This document shows, in pieces, positions 8,277 to 15,517 of a stretch of 64,000 nucleotides of DNA (positions within the stretch are counted from its first letter, which is position 1; each line of letters opens with the position of its first letter). The stretch is from Pelomonas parva (GTDB lineage Bacteria; Pseudomonadota; Gammaproteobacteria; Burkholderiales; Burkholderiaceae_C). The DNA lies in NCBI RefSeq assembly GCF_043555835.1, contig NZ_JBIGHV010000003.1, positions 558,001 through 622,000 of the forward strand, in the 5' to 3' direction. Both the position numbers and the translations under genes were made by a program. Under the pieces are notes generated by a model that had not been told where the DNA came from, did not search any database, and saw only the letters and a program-made list of their open reading frames with translations.

Positions 8277-9050
8277 ATGACCAAGACCCTGCTCGCCCTG
8301 GCCGCCCTGGCCGCCGCCATCCCTGCTCAGGCGGCTCTGACTGCCGGCGACATCGCCATCATCGGCCGCGTCAACAACGGCTCGCCTGACTCGTTCGCCT
8401 TCGTCGCGCTGAACGACATCGCGGCCGGTGAAATCGTCTACTTCACCGACAACGGCTGGAACGGCAGCGCCTTCCGTGGCTCGACAACCACCGATGGCGA
8501 CGGCAACGAGAACTTCACCAAGTGGACGGCTGCCGCCACGATTTCCGCAGGCACCATCGTGTCCAGCACGGCCGCTGGCTTCACGACCTCGGGCGGCATC
8601 GCCGGCAGCACGGGCGGCGCCTATGCATCGCTGGCCCTGGGCCAAGGCGGCGAGCAGATCTACGCCTTCCAGAACAGCAACGCCAGCAACCCGCTGTTCA
8701 ACGTAGCAACGCAGACCCACCTGTTCGTGTTCGACGACACCAACGGCTTCGAAGCCGCCACCTCGTCCTCCACGGGCGGCGTGGCCACCGGCCTGACACT
8801 GGGCCAGACGGCAATCACCTTCAATGCGGCCACCGGCGGCGGCTTCAGCGTCAAGGCTTCGGTGCTGGCGAGCGGCAGCAAGACCAAGGAACAGTGGCTC
8901 ACCACGTTCGCCGACGCTGCCAACTGGCAAGCCGGCAGCCTGCCCACCGGCAGCATTGCCGTCAGCGCCGTTCCGGAACCCGAGAGCTACGCAATGATGC
9001 TGGCAGGCCTGCTGGCCGTCGGCGCCATCGCCCGCCGTCGTCGTGGCTGA
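8277..9050 (+). CDS. PEP-CTERM exported protein (first of three)
   Basis: 257-residue exported protein. Residues 1-20 are a signal peptide (LLALAALAAAIPAQA). The C-terminus is a complete PEP-CTERM sorting signal: AVPEPESYAMMLAGLL, then a hydrophobic helix and the basic end RRRRG. Such proteins are processed by an exosortase (EpsH/XrtA-type) and go to the cell surface or exopolysaccharide matrix. The middle part is Gly/Ser/Thr-rich and beta-structured (TAGDIAIIGRVNNGSPDSF, VYFTDNGWNGSAF), resembling lamin-tail-like surface proteins. An intrinsic terminator follows 19 bp after the stop. Confidence 0.88.
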   Translation: MTKTLLALAALAAAIPAQAALTAGDIAIIGRVNNGSPDSFAFVALNDIAAGEIVYFTDNGWNGSAFRGSTTTDGDGNENFTKWTAAATISAGTIVSSTAAGFTTSGGIAGSTGGAYASLALGQGGEQIYAFQNSNASNPLFNVATQTHLFVFDDTNGFEAATSSSTGGVATGLTLGQTAITFNAATGGGFSVKASVLASGSKTKEQWLTTFADAANWQAGSLPTGSIAVSAVPEPESYAMMLAGLLAVGAIARRRRG

Positions 9051-9069
9051 TTGGATTCAACGCCTGACC

Positions 9070-9094
9070 AAAAGCGCCCTGCGGGGCGCTTTTT
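9070..9094. terminator. Bidirectional intrinsic terminator
   Basis: A perfect hairpin AAAAGCGCCC-TGCG-GGGCGCTTTT with A and T runs on the two sides. It lies between the convergent PEP-CTERM and GNAT genes and should stop transcription in both directions. Confidence 0.9.
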
Positions 9095-9096
9095 AC

Positions 9097-9615
9097 TTAG
9101 ACCAGCGAACGATGCAAGCGGATCTCTTCGACGCGCGCACCGCCGACTTCCGTCGTGCGGGCGCTGCCCAGCTCGCGCTTGAAGCCGGCCAGCTCGAAGA
9201 AGCGCAGCGCGCGCTCGTTGCGCAGGTAGCACCACAGCGTGGCCTTGGTGCAGCCTTCTTCCTGGAGACCGTCACGCGTGGCATCCCACAGCGCCAGGCC
9301 GACGCCCTTGTCCAGGTGCACCGGGTCGGCAAAGATGGCCCAGACCTCGCCGGTCGTGGCCGGCGTGCCCTTGTCGCGCGAACGGTCGAAGCCGGCGAAG
9401 CCCATGATCTTGTTGTCCAGATGAGCCACGATGACCTGCGGCTCGCAGAGGTCGATGGCCTCGCGCCAGAAGGCCTGGCGCTTCTGCACCGACATGGCAT
9501 CCAACGCAGCGGCAGGCAGCAGGCTCTTGTAGGCATCCTGGCTGGCAGCAACGTGGATCTCGGCGATGGCCTTGGCATCGCGCAGGGTGGCGGGGCGAAC
9601 CTGGATCACGGACAT
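9097..9615 (-). CDS. GNAT family N-acetyltransferase
   Basis: 172-residue acetyl-CoA-dependent acetyltransferase; substrate unknown. The start at 9615 (MSVIQVRPATLRDAKAIAEIH) gives the classic GNAT N-terminal strand and helix. The acetyl-CoA pyrophosphate loop is HLDKGVGLALWD, and the C-terminal segment ERALRFFELAGFKRE is the usual last motif (RFYE..GF). A longer frame extends upstream but adds non-conserved sequence. It lies 101 bp downstream of the exonuclease gene and may be transcribed with it. Confidence 0.9.
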   Translation of the reverse strand: MSVIQVRPATLRDAKAIAEIHVAASQDAYKSLLPAAALDAMSVQKRQAFWREAIDLCEPQVIVAHLDNKIMGFAGFDRSRDKGTPATTGEVWAIFADPVHLDKGVGLALWDATRDGLQEEGCTKATLWCYLRNERALRFFELAGFKRELGSARTTEVGGARVEEIRLHRSLV

Positions 9616-9716
9616 GGAACTTTTTGGGCAGTAGCGCGGGGACGAAAGGGCGGGATTGTCATTGCCCAAGTTCCAAAGCAGGGGCCTTGACAGAATTTTT
9701 TCTGGGCGTCCTGTGC

Positions 9717-10361
9717 TCAAGCCGTCGCTTTCTGCGCCCGGACATGCTCGACGAGACCACGCCTGAGCCACCGCACCGGCGTGCGCTGCAGGCCGCTCAG
9801 CAGCGCATGGTCCACCTCGGCACCGCCCAGGTCCGTGGCAAAACGGCTGCCGATCTCGGCGCGTACCTTCAGCAGCAGCTCAGCCGTGACCAGCGCATCG
9901 GCCATCGCCCGGTGGGCGCGGCCGCTGAAGCTCAGGTCGTGAAAGCGCACCAGCGCGCCCAGCGAATGGCTGCGTGCCTCGGGCCACAACCGGCGTGACA
10001 GCAGCACCGTGCAGGCGAACTGATGCGCCGGGTCGGGCTGGACTTGGGCACGCGCCATCTCGGCCTGCCAGAACCCCCGGTCGAAGGACGCGTTGTGCGC
10101 CACCAGCGGGCAGCCGGCCGTGAAGCGGGCCAGCTCACCCATCACCTGCGACGAGTCCGGCGCGCCTGCCAGCATCTCGTTGCTGATGCCGGTCAACGCC
10201 TGGATATAGGGCGGCACCCAGGTGCCGCTGTTCATCAGGCTGCTCCAGCGGTCCACCACCTCGCCGCCGCGCACCAGCACGGCTGCAACTTCCGTCGCGC
10301 GCCCGCCGCTGGTGGGGCCGAGGCCGGTGGTCTCGAAGTCGACGACGGCAATGGTTTCCAT
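9717..10361 (-). CDS. 3'-5' exonuclease, DEDDh (DnaQ-like) family
   Basis: 214-residue exonuclease domain protein. The four acidic and histidine positions of a DEDDh nuclease are visible: VDFETTG (Asp8, Glu10), the Asp of HNASFDRGF, and His and Asp of HRAMADA. Length and lack of a polymerase-binding tail suggest a stand-alone proofreading or RNA/DNA-trimming enzyme rather than the Pol III epsilon subunit. Its ATG at 10361 shares one base with the stop of the MazG-like gene (TGATG), so the two are translationally coupled; together they suggest nucleotide or nucleic-acid quality control. Confidence 0.9.
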   Translation of the reverse strand: METIAVVDFETTGLGPTSGGRATEVAAVLVRGGEVVDRWSSLMNSGTWVPPYIQALTGISNEMLAGAPDSSQVMGELARFTAGCPLVAHNASFDRGFWQAEMARAQVQPDPAHQFACTVLLSRRLWPEARSHSLGALVRFHDLSFSGRAHRAMADALVTAELLLKVRAEIGSRFATDLGGAEVDHALLSGLQRTPVRWLRRGLVEHVRAQKATA

Positions 10362-10678
10362 CAAGACTTCTTCAGCGGTGGGTGTTTGACGGCATTCATC
10401 GCCAACTTGCGCTCGACGGCTGCATCCAGGTCCACGCCGCCATGGTCGGCGATCTGCACCAGGTAGAGCAGCACGTCCGACAGCTCCTCGCCCAGGTGGC
10501 GGCGCTGGTCGTCGCTGAGCTTGACCGACTGCTCGGGCGTCAGCCACTGGAAGATCTCCAGCAGCTCGGCCGCCTCGACCGTCATGGCCATCGCGAGGTT
10601 CTTGGGCGTCTGGTAGGGCTGCCAGTCGCGCTCGTCGGCGAAGCGGCGCAAACGCTGCTGGAGGGAGGGAATGTCCAT
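10361..10678 (-). CDS. MazG-like nucleotide pyrophosphohydrolase
   Basis: 105-residue all-alpha NTP pyrophosphatase of the MazG/iMazG type, hydrolysing (d)NTPs to NMP and pyrophosphate. The metal-binding motif is split as in the family: VEAAELLEIFQW (ExxE) and EELSDVLLYLVQIAD (ExxD). The N-terminus LRRFADERDWQPYQTPKNLA is the usual substrate-pocket segment. It is the first gene of a coupled pair with the DEDDh exonuclease; its promoter must lie in the 356-bp gap upstream. Confidence 0.93.
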   Translation of the reverse strand: MDIPSLQQRLRRFADERDWQPYQTPKNLAMAMTVEAAELLEIFQWLTPEQSVKLSDDQRRHLGEELSDVLLYLVQIADHGGVDLDAAVERKLAMNAVKHPPLKKS

Positions 10679-11034
10679 GGTGGAGTTGTCCTATGTATTC
10701 AAGACTGTAGTGAAGGTTCAAAGGTAGTCGTAGTGATAGAGGCCGGCCTGCGCTGTGGACAAGGCGAAAAAGTCTTTGCCCGGCAAGGGCTTGCAAACCG
10801 CACAAGCCTGTGCGCCGGGATCGGATGAAGGGCGCCGCCGATGCGAACAACTTTGGCGAAGTGCGTTGGCCTGTGGATATCTGGGTGGTTGTCCCAGCGC
10901 CATCCACAGGGTTGTGGGCAGCCTTGCTTTACGAGCAACGAGCAAAAAAACCAAAGACTGCCCGGAAAAGCTGCGGCTAGAGTTGCGCTCCCGAATTCGC
11001 AGGTGCCGCGCGGCGGTGTCGCCAGGAGAAAACG
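10679..11034. other. 356-bp gap without a supported gene; contains a hairpin and DnaA-box-like repeats
   Basis: Divergent intergenic region between the MazG-like gene and the GDSL lipoprotein gene. Short frames cross it on both strands, but none has a ribosome site or recognisable protein. It holds several TGTGGA-type words: TGTGGACAA (10754-10762), TGTGGATAT (10872-10880) and the inverse of TGTGGATGG (10900-10908). It ends with the ribosome site CAGGAG just before the ATG at 11035. It must contain promoters for both flanking genes, although no strong -10/-35 pair stands out. Confidence 0.6.
10870..10910. repeat. Inverted repeat with nested hairpin in the 356-bp gap
   Basis: CCTGTGGAT (10870-10878) and ATCCACAGG (10902-10910) are perfect inverted copies. 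Inside them CTGGG (10881-10885) and CCCAG (10893-10897) pair around a seven-base loop, so the segment can fold as one interrupted stem. There is no T-run, so it is not a standard terminator. It could be a protein-binding site or a dispersed intergenic repeat. Confidence 0.6.
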
Positions 11035-12204
11035 ATGAAATCTCAACTCAACCGCGTCGCCGCAGCCTCGGCGGCGCTGCTCGCCGGCCTGCTGCTGGCC
11101 GCCTGCGGTGGCGGCGGCTCCACGGCCGACACGACGCCGCAAGTCAAGATCACGTCGGTCAAGGTCTTCGGCGACAGCATCCAGGACAGCGGCACCTTCG
11201 GCTACAAGTTCACCGTCCAGAGCGCCGACAACCTGATCTACGCCGAGCGCATCGCCGCCAACTACGGCCTGGCGCTGTGCAACTTCTACAGCTTCACGGG
11301 CACCACCTTCGTCGCCAACACGGCCAAGGCGGGCTGCACTAACTTCTCGATCGGCGGTGGCCGCATCACCTACACCGGCGCCGGTGCCGGCCCGACCAAC
11401 CCGCTCAACGTCGGCGTGCAACTGGCCACCCATGCCTCGCTGGCCAGCTTCGCGGCGACCGACCTGGTCATCATCGACGGCGGCGGCAACGACGCGGCCG
11501 ACCTCGTCGGCGCCTACCTGAACATCCCGCGTGACACCGCAGCCGCCTACTCCGCGCTGCTGGCCACGTTGCTGACGCCCACGCAGATCGGCACCGCGCT
11601 GGGCGGTGGCGCCACGACGACGGCGCAGATCGGCGCCACCTACATGACGGCGCTGGCCGACAAGTTCTACAACGCCATCAAGGCCAACGTGCTCGACAAG
11701 GGCGCGACCCACGTCGTCGTGCTGAACATCCCCGACATCACCTACACGCCGCGCTTCCAGATGGTGCTGGACAGCGTCGCGCTGGCCAGCGGCGGCGGCA
11801 CGGCCGGCGCGACGGCACGTGCGCAGGCGCAGGCCACTTTCCAGGGCTGGATGGCGGCCTACAACACCCAGCTCGCCGCCAAGTTTGGCAACGACGAGCG
11901 CGTGGCCCTCATCGACTTCTACAAGGCCTTCCAGGACCAGGTTGCATCACCCGCCCAGTACGGCCTGACCAACGTCAAGGACCCCGCCTGCCCGCGTACC
12001 GGCGTCGGCGCCGATGGCCTGCCCACCTACACCTTCCCGACCTGCACCGCCGCTGCGCTGTCCGCCGCGCCGCCCGTGGGCGTGACAGGCACCGATTGGT
12101 GGCAGCGTTATGCCTTCTCCGACGGCTTCCACCCGACGCCCTACGGCCACCAGCTCACGCAGCAGCTGATCGCCAAGGCCCTGGCCACCAAGGGCTGGCT
12201 CTGA
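11035..12204 (+). CDS. SGNH/GDSL-family hydrolase, lipoprotein
   Basis: 389-residue lipid-anchored esterase. The signal peptide ends in a lipobox (LLLAAC, then GGGGS). GDSL block I is VFGDSIQDSG with the catalytic Ser; block III is GGGND; block V with the Asp-His pair is DGFHPTPYGH near the C-terminus. Members of this family hydrolyse esters of lipids, polysaccharides or polyesters in the periplasm or outer membrane. Good ribosome site (CAGGAG, seven bases before ATG). The OmpW gene starts 26 bp after its stop, so the two probably form an operon. Confidence 0.92.
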   Translation: MKSQLNRVAAASAALLAGLLLAACGGGGSTADTTPQVKITSVKVFGDSIQDSGTFGYKFTVQSADNLIYAERIAANYGLALCNFYSFTGTTFVANTAKAGCTNFSIGGGRITYTGAGAGPTNPLNVGVQLATHASLASFAATDLVIIDGGGNDAADLVGAYLNIPRDTAAAYSALLATLLTPTQIGTALGGGATTTAQIGATYMTALADKFYNAIKANVLDKGATHVVVLNIPDITYTPRFQMVLDSVALASGGGTAGATARAQAQATFQGWMAAYNTQLAAKFGNDERVALIDFYKAFQDQVASPAQYGLTNVKDPACPRTGVGADGLPTYTFPTCTAAALSAAPPVGVTGTDWWQRYAFSDGFHPTPYGHQLTQQLIAKALATKGWL

Positions 12205-12230
12205 CCCGCGCCCGTCCTTTGGAGATACCC

Positions 12231-12899
12231 ATGAAAACCAAATTTCTCCTCGCCGCCGCCGCCACCCTTCTCGCCAGCAGCGGCGCGTTTGCCCAGTCGG
12301 CCGGCAGCTTCATCGTCCATGCCGGCGGCGCGCAGGTCAGCCCGGACGTCGACAGCAGCGACCTGACCGTGCCCAGCCTCGTCGGCACCAAGTTCGACGT
12401 GAAGAAGGCCAGCGCCTTCGTCGGCGGCGTCACCTACTTCACGGGCGACCACCTCAGCTTCGACCTGTCCGTCGCCGCGCCGTTCAAGCATGACGTGCTT
12501 GGCGCTGGCGCCATCGCCGGCACAGGCCGGCTCGCCACGGTCAAGTCCCAGCCCATCTCGCTGCTGGCGCAGTACCGCTTCGGCAATGCCAGCAGCGCGC
12601 TGCGCCCCTTCGTCGGCGCGGGCGTCACCTACCACCACCTGTCTCGGTCCAAGGCCACGGCGGCGCTGTCCGGTATCTCCGGTGGCAGCGCCTCGATGCC
12701 GACGACGCTGGCCATGAAGAGCCGCCTGGGCCCGACGGTGGAAGTCGGCGCCGCCTACAACGTCACCCGCGACTGGTCCGCCAGCCTGTCGGTTGGCAAG
12801 ACCTTGCTGAAGACAACCGGCACGCTGTCGACCGGCCAGACCTTCGAGACCTCGCTGGACCCGGTGACCATCAAGTTCGCCATCGGCTACCGGTTCTGA
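12231..12899 (+). CDS. OmpW family outer-membrane protein
   Basis: 222-residue eight-stranded beta-barrel porin of the OmpW family, which forms a narrow hydrophobic channel. Signal peptide 1-21 (ending SSGAFAQ). Internal hallmarks are LSFDLSVAAPFKHDV, the periplasmic turn LRPFVGAGVTYHH, and the C-terminal strand VTIKFAIGYRF ending in the terminal Phe needed for BAM insertion. Ribosome site GGAG eight bases before the ATG. It is followed after 10 bp by a small exported protein gene. Confidence 0.93.
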   Translation: MKTKFLLAAAATLLASSGAFAQSAGSFIVHAGGAQVSPDVDSSDLTVPSLVGTKFDVKKASAFVGGVTYFTGDHLSFDLSVAAPFKHDVLGAGAIAGTGRLATVKSQPISLLAQYRFGNASSALRPFVGAGVTYHHLSRSKATAALSGISGGSASMPTTLAMKSRLGPTVEVGAAYNVTRDWSASLSVGKTLLKTTGTLSTGQTFETSLDPVTIKFAIGYRF

Positions 12900-12909
12900 A
12901 AGGCGCCTC

Positions 12910-13332
12910 ATGAAGAAGTTCCTTGCCCTGGCCACGCTGTTGACGGCTTCCTTGGCGGCCTGCGCCCAGGCCGTGCCGACGCTGGCCGATGTCAGGAAAG
13001 TGACCGACGACGTCATGGCCAAGGTGGGCAAGGGCGACCTCGAAGGCGGGCTGAAGACATTCAAACCGCTGACGGTCATTCCTGCCTCGGAGTTCGACGC
13101 CATGGTGGGTCAGGCCGTCATGCAGTCGCCCATGATGTCGGCGCGCTTCGGCAAGACAATCGGCCATGAGTTCATCAGCGAGGACCGCATCGGCGAGTCG
13201 CTCGCCCGCCTTCTCTACATCCAGCGTTTCGAGCAACACGCCATGCGTTGGGTGTTCTACGTCTACCAAGGCAAGACGGGCTGGGTCATCAACACCTTCC
13301 GGTTTGATGACAAGTGGCCGGACATGTTCTGA
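12910..13332 (+). CDS. Small exported protein, possible lipoprotein, function unknown
   Basis: 140 residues. The N-terminus is a signal peptide; LAAC could be a lipobox with Cys18 as the lipidated residue, or signal peptidase I could cut after AQA. The mature part is one small alpha/beta domain (VTDDVMAKVGKGDLEGGLK at the start, VFYVYQGKTGWVINTFRFDD at the end), in the style of periplasmic proteins with a DUF4864/NTF2-like fold, though I do not recognise a specific family. Third gene of a run with the GDSL hydrolase and OmpW. Confidence 0.75.
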   Translation: MKKFLALATLLTASLAACAQAVPTLADVRKVTDDVMAKVGKGDLEGGLKTFKPLTVIPASEFDAMVGQAVMQSPMMSARFGKTIGHEFISEDRIGESLARLLYIQRFEQHAMRWVFYVYQGKTGWVINTFRFDDKWPDMF

Positions 13333-13440
13333 ACGACAGAGGTCTCGCGGCCTTCGGCGGGGTTCATATTCCCACCAGCCGTTGCCGCTGAGCGAGCACT
13401 GCGGGGCACACTCGCGCCACCCTTTTTCATGGAGTGAGCG

Positions 13441-14052
13441 ATGTTCAAGAAACTGGCTTCCGAGGCCTTGGGCCTCAGCGACATCGGCGTCATCGTGCCC
13501 GCCGCCGACTTCAACAAGGTCGATGCCGATGACTACCTCTTCAGCGAGGACGGCGAGAAGATCTTCTTCCTCATCAAGTCCAAGAAGGACGAGTACTGCT
13601 TCACCAACCTCGCGCTGGTGCATGTGGACGGTGACTCGGCGGTCTCGTCCAAGCGCGTCATCAAGCGCTACGACTACCTCAGCCATCGCATCAGCCACGT
13701 GACGCTGGAGACCGCCGGCACCATCGACATGGACGTCGAGCTGAAGTTCCAGATCGGTGAGGGCAAGCCGTTCAGCATCGACGTGCGCAAGAACTTCATC
13801 GAGCCGCTGAAGGACATCTACAAGGCGCTGCACAGCATCGGCAAGCTGCAGGACCGCGATGCGCAGGCGCGCGACATCGCGATGCAATGCCTGGGTGTGA
13901 CGGGCCAGATGTTCAAGCTGGGCCACGAGGTCAGCGAGGAGCAGGTCAGCCGCCACTACCTGTCGCTGCTCAACACGGTGAACAGCGTGGTGCTGGACAA
14001 GCTCAGTCGCAAGGATTTCGGCGGCGTTTTTGAGCGGTATATCCAGAACTAG
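13441..14052 (+). CDS. Bacterial PH-domain protein (YvbH-like)
   Basis: 203-residue cytoplasmic protein. Residues 1-120 fit the bacterial pleckstrin-homology domain found in B. subtilis YvbH: KIFFLIKSKKDEYCFTNLAL, then VSSKRVIKRYDYLSHRISHV and ELKFQIGEGKPFSIDVRKNF. The C-terminal helical part (LLNTVNSVVLDKLSRKDFG) corresponds to the oligomerisation region. Homologues form ring-like oligomers; the role is unknown, with envelope stress suggested in Firmicutes. Ribosome site TGGAGTGAG before the ATG. Codon use is less GC-extreme than in its neighbours because of many Lys, Ile and Phe. Confidence 0.85.
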   Translation: MFKKLASEALGLSDIGVIVPAADFNKVDADDYLFSEDGEKIFFLIKSKKDEYCFTNLALVHVDGDSAVSSKRVIKRYDYLSHRISHVTLETAGTIDMDVELKFQIGEGKPFSIDVRKNFIEPLKDIYKALHSIGKLQDRDAQARDIAMQCLGVTGQMFKLGHEVSEEQVSRHYLSLLNTVNSVVLDKLSRKDFGGVFERYIQN

Positions 14053-14257
14053 CGGCGGCGCCCCCGCCAACGTCCTCCGTGCTCACGCCGGAACCGGTCG
14101 TCCATCGTCCGGTGGCCAGCAAGCCGGCGCGCGCGCTCACCAAACGAGGATCAGACTTGAAACTAGGGGTGACCCCCGCAGCCGGGGGGAAGGCCCGGCG
14201 GGTGGCCGCCGCGATGATCCGGGCCTCATATAGGTGCACAAAAAAGAGGAGCCCGTC

Positions 14258-14827
14258 ATGTCCATTCAAGTCAAATCCGCCGTAGCCATCGGCCTGCTGG
14301 GTCTGGCCGCAGCCGCTCAAGCGACCACGGCTGGCGTCACGGTGACGGGCAACACCGCCGGTGTGACCAACGCCGCCTTCGCGGCCGACGGCTTCACGCC
14401 GGCCGACTTCACCGACTGGCAGACCAACGCCGGCTGGTGGAACGGCTTCGGCGAGACCATCACCTTCAAGCTGGACCAGTCCTACCACCTGTCGTCGGCT
14501 ACGGTCACGCTGGACTGGAACGACGTCTACCGCTTCTACGCATCGACCGACGGCGTGAGCTACACGACGCTGTTCACCGTGTCCGGCCTGTTCGACCAGT
14601 CGACGGTGAACAGCGGCCAGGTCACCCTTCCCGTCACCTTTGCGCAGACCGCGCTGGCCTACCAGTACGTGCGCGTGCAGGCGCTCTACGGTGACGGCTT
14701 CAATTCGGTGGGTGAAGTGAGCTTCAGCGGCACCGCCGCCGCCGTGCCGGAGCCCACCTCGCTGGCCCTCATGCTGGGTGGCATCGGCATCGTCGGCTTC
14801 GTGGCGCGCCGTCGTATCGGCCGCTGA
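14258..14827 (+). CDS. PEP-CTERM exported protein (second of three)
   Basis: 189 residues. Signal peptide 1-22 (AIGLLGLAAAAQA). The C-terminal sorting signal is AVPEPTSLALMLGGIGIVGF followed by ARRR. The middle resembles a jelly-roll discoidin-type domain: TITFKLDQSYHLSSATVTLD, FYASTDGVSYTTLF and YQYVRVQALYGDGFNSVGEV. Such domains bind carbohydrate or surfaces. Start at 14258 because AGAGGAG lies seven bases upstream; a GTG 24 bases earlier is less likely. A strong terminator follows 30 bp after the stop. Confidence 0.9.
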   Translation: MSIQVKSAVAIGLLGLAAAAQATTAGVTVTGNTAGVTNAAFAADGFTPADFTDWQTNAGWWNGFGETITFKLDQSYHLSSATVTLDWNDVYRFYASTDGVSYTTLFTVSGLFDQSTVNSGQVTLPVTFAQTALAYQYVRVQALYGDGFNSVGEVSFSGTAAAVPEPTSLALMLGGIGIVGFVARRRIGR

Positions 14828-14857
14828 GCGACCCGTCGGCGCAAGCGGGTTCAAGCG

Positions 14858-14882
14858 AAAGGGCTGGGTAACCAGCCCTTTT
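14858..14882. terminator. Bidirectional intrinsic terminator
   Basis: A perfect ten-base stem AAAGGGCTGG-GTAA-CCAGCCCTTT, with A-rich and T-rich flanks, between the convergent PEP-CTERM gene and queE. Confidence 0.92.
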
Positions 14883-14887
14883 CGCAT

Positions 14888-15517
14888 TCAGGCGATGCCC
14901 ACCACCTTGTGCATCTGCACCGACAACCGCCACTGCGGATGCGCCATGCAGTAGGCCACCGCCGCCTTGGTGTGTTCGCGCTGCAGCACCGAGTCCATCG
15001 GCTGCAGGAAGAAGTTCTGGAAGTCGAGTCCAGCGAAGCGTTCGGGCTGTGCCAGCGGCTGCGGGTAGACGAGCTTCAGCTCATGGCCCGAGGTCAGCAC
15101 CAGCGGCGCGTCGGCCTTGGGGCTGACGCAGATCCAGTCCAACCCCGGGGGCGCCGGTTGCGTGCCGTTGGTCTCGACCGCGATCTCGAAGCCGCGCGCG
15201 TGCAAGGCGTCGATCAGCGGGGTGTCCAACTGCAGCAGCGGCTCGCCGCCGGTGCACACGACATACGGTTTGCCCCCGCCTGGCCAAGCCTTGGCAATCG
15301 CATCTGCCAGCGCATCGGCCGTCGCAAACTTGCCGCCGCCCTCGCCGTCCGTGCCGATGAAATCCGTGTCGCAAAACGTGCAGACGGCCGTCGCGCGGTC
15401 CTGCTCACGGCCGGTCCAGAGGTTGCAGCCGGCAAAGCGGCAGAACACCGCCGCGCGGCCGGCCTGGGCGCCTTCGCCCTGCAGCGTGTAGAACAGCTCT
15501 TTGACTGAATACGTCAT
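14888..15517 (-). CDS. queE: 7-carboxy-7-deazaguanine synthase QueE
   Basis: Radical SAM enzyme that rearranges 6-carboxytetrahydropterin to 7-carboxy-7-deazaguanine in queuosine/preQ0 biosynthesis. 209 residues. The 4Fe-4S cluster cysteines are Cys31, Cys46 and Cys49 in a CX14CX2C arrangement (GCNLWTGREQDRA, then CTFCDTDF), the variant known from Burkholderia multivorans QueE rather than the standard CX3CX2C. Other hallmarks are FYTLQGEGAQAG, CTGGEPLLQLD, ETNGT and VSPKADAPL. Its ATG overlaps the stop of the upstream queD fusion (ATGA), so the two consecutive steps of the pathway are translationally coupled. Confidence 0.97.
   Translation of the reverse strand: MTYSVKELFYTLQGEGAQAGRAAVFCRFAGCNLWTGREQDRATAVCTFCDTDFIGTDGEGGGKFATADALADAIAKAWPGGGKPYVVCTGGEPLLQLDTPLIDALHARGFEIAVETNGTQPAPPGLDWICVSPKADAPLVLTSGHELKLVYPQPLAQPERFAGLDFQNFFLQPMDSVLQREHTKAAVAYCMAHPQWRLSVQMHKVVGIA

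Noticed and set aside
10750..10920. Replication origin suggested by DnaA-box-like words
   Set aside because: The words deviate from the consensus, there is no AT-rich unwinding region, and dnaA, dnaN or parAB are not nearby.
10718..10954. 78-codon leftward gene in the 356-bp gap
   Set aside because: No ribosome site; it runs through the inverted repeat, and its translation looks like that of an intergenic repeat.
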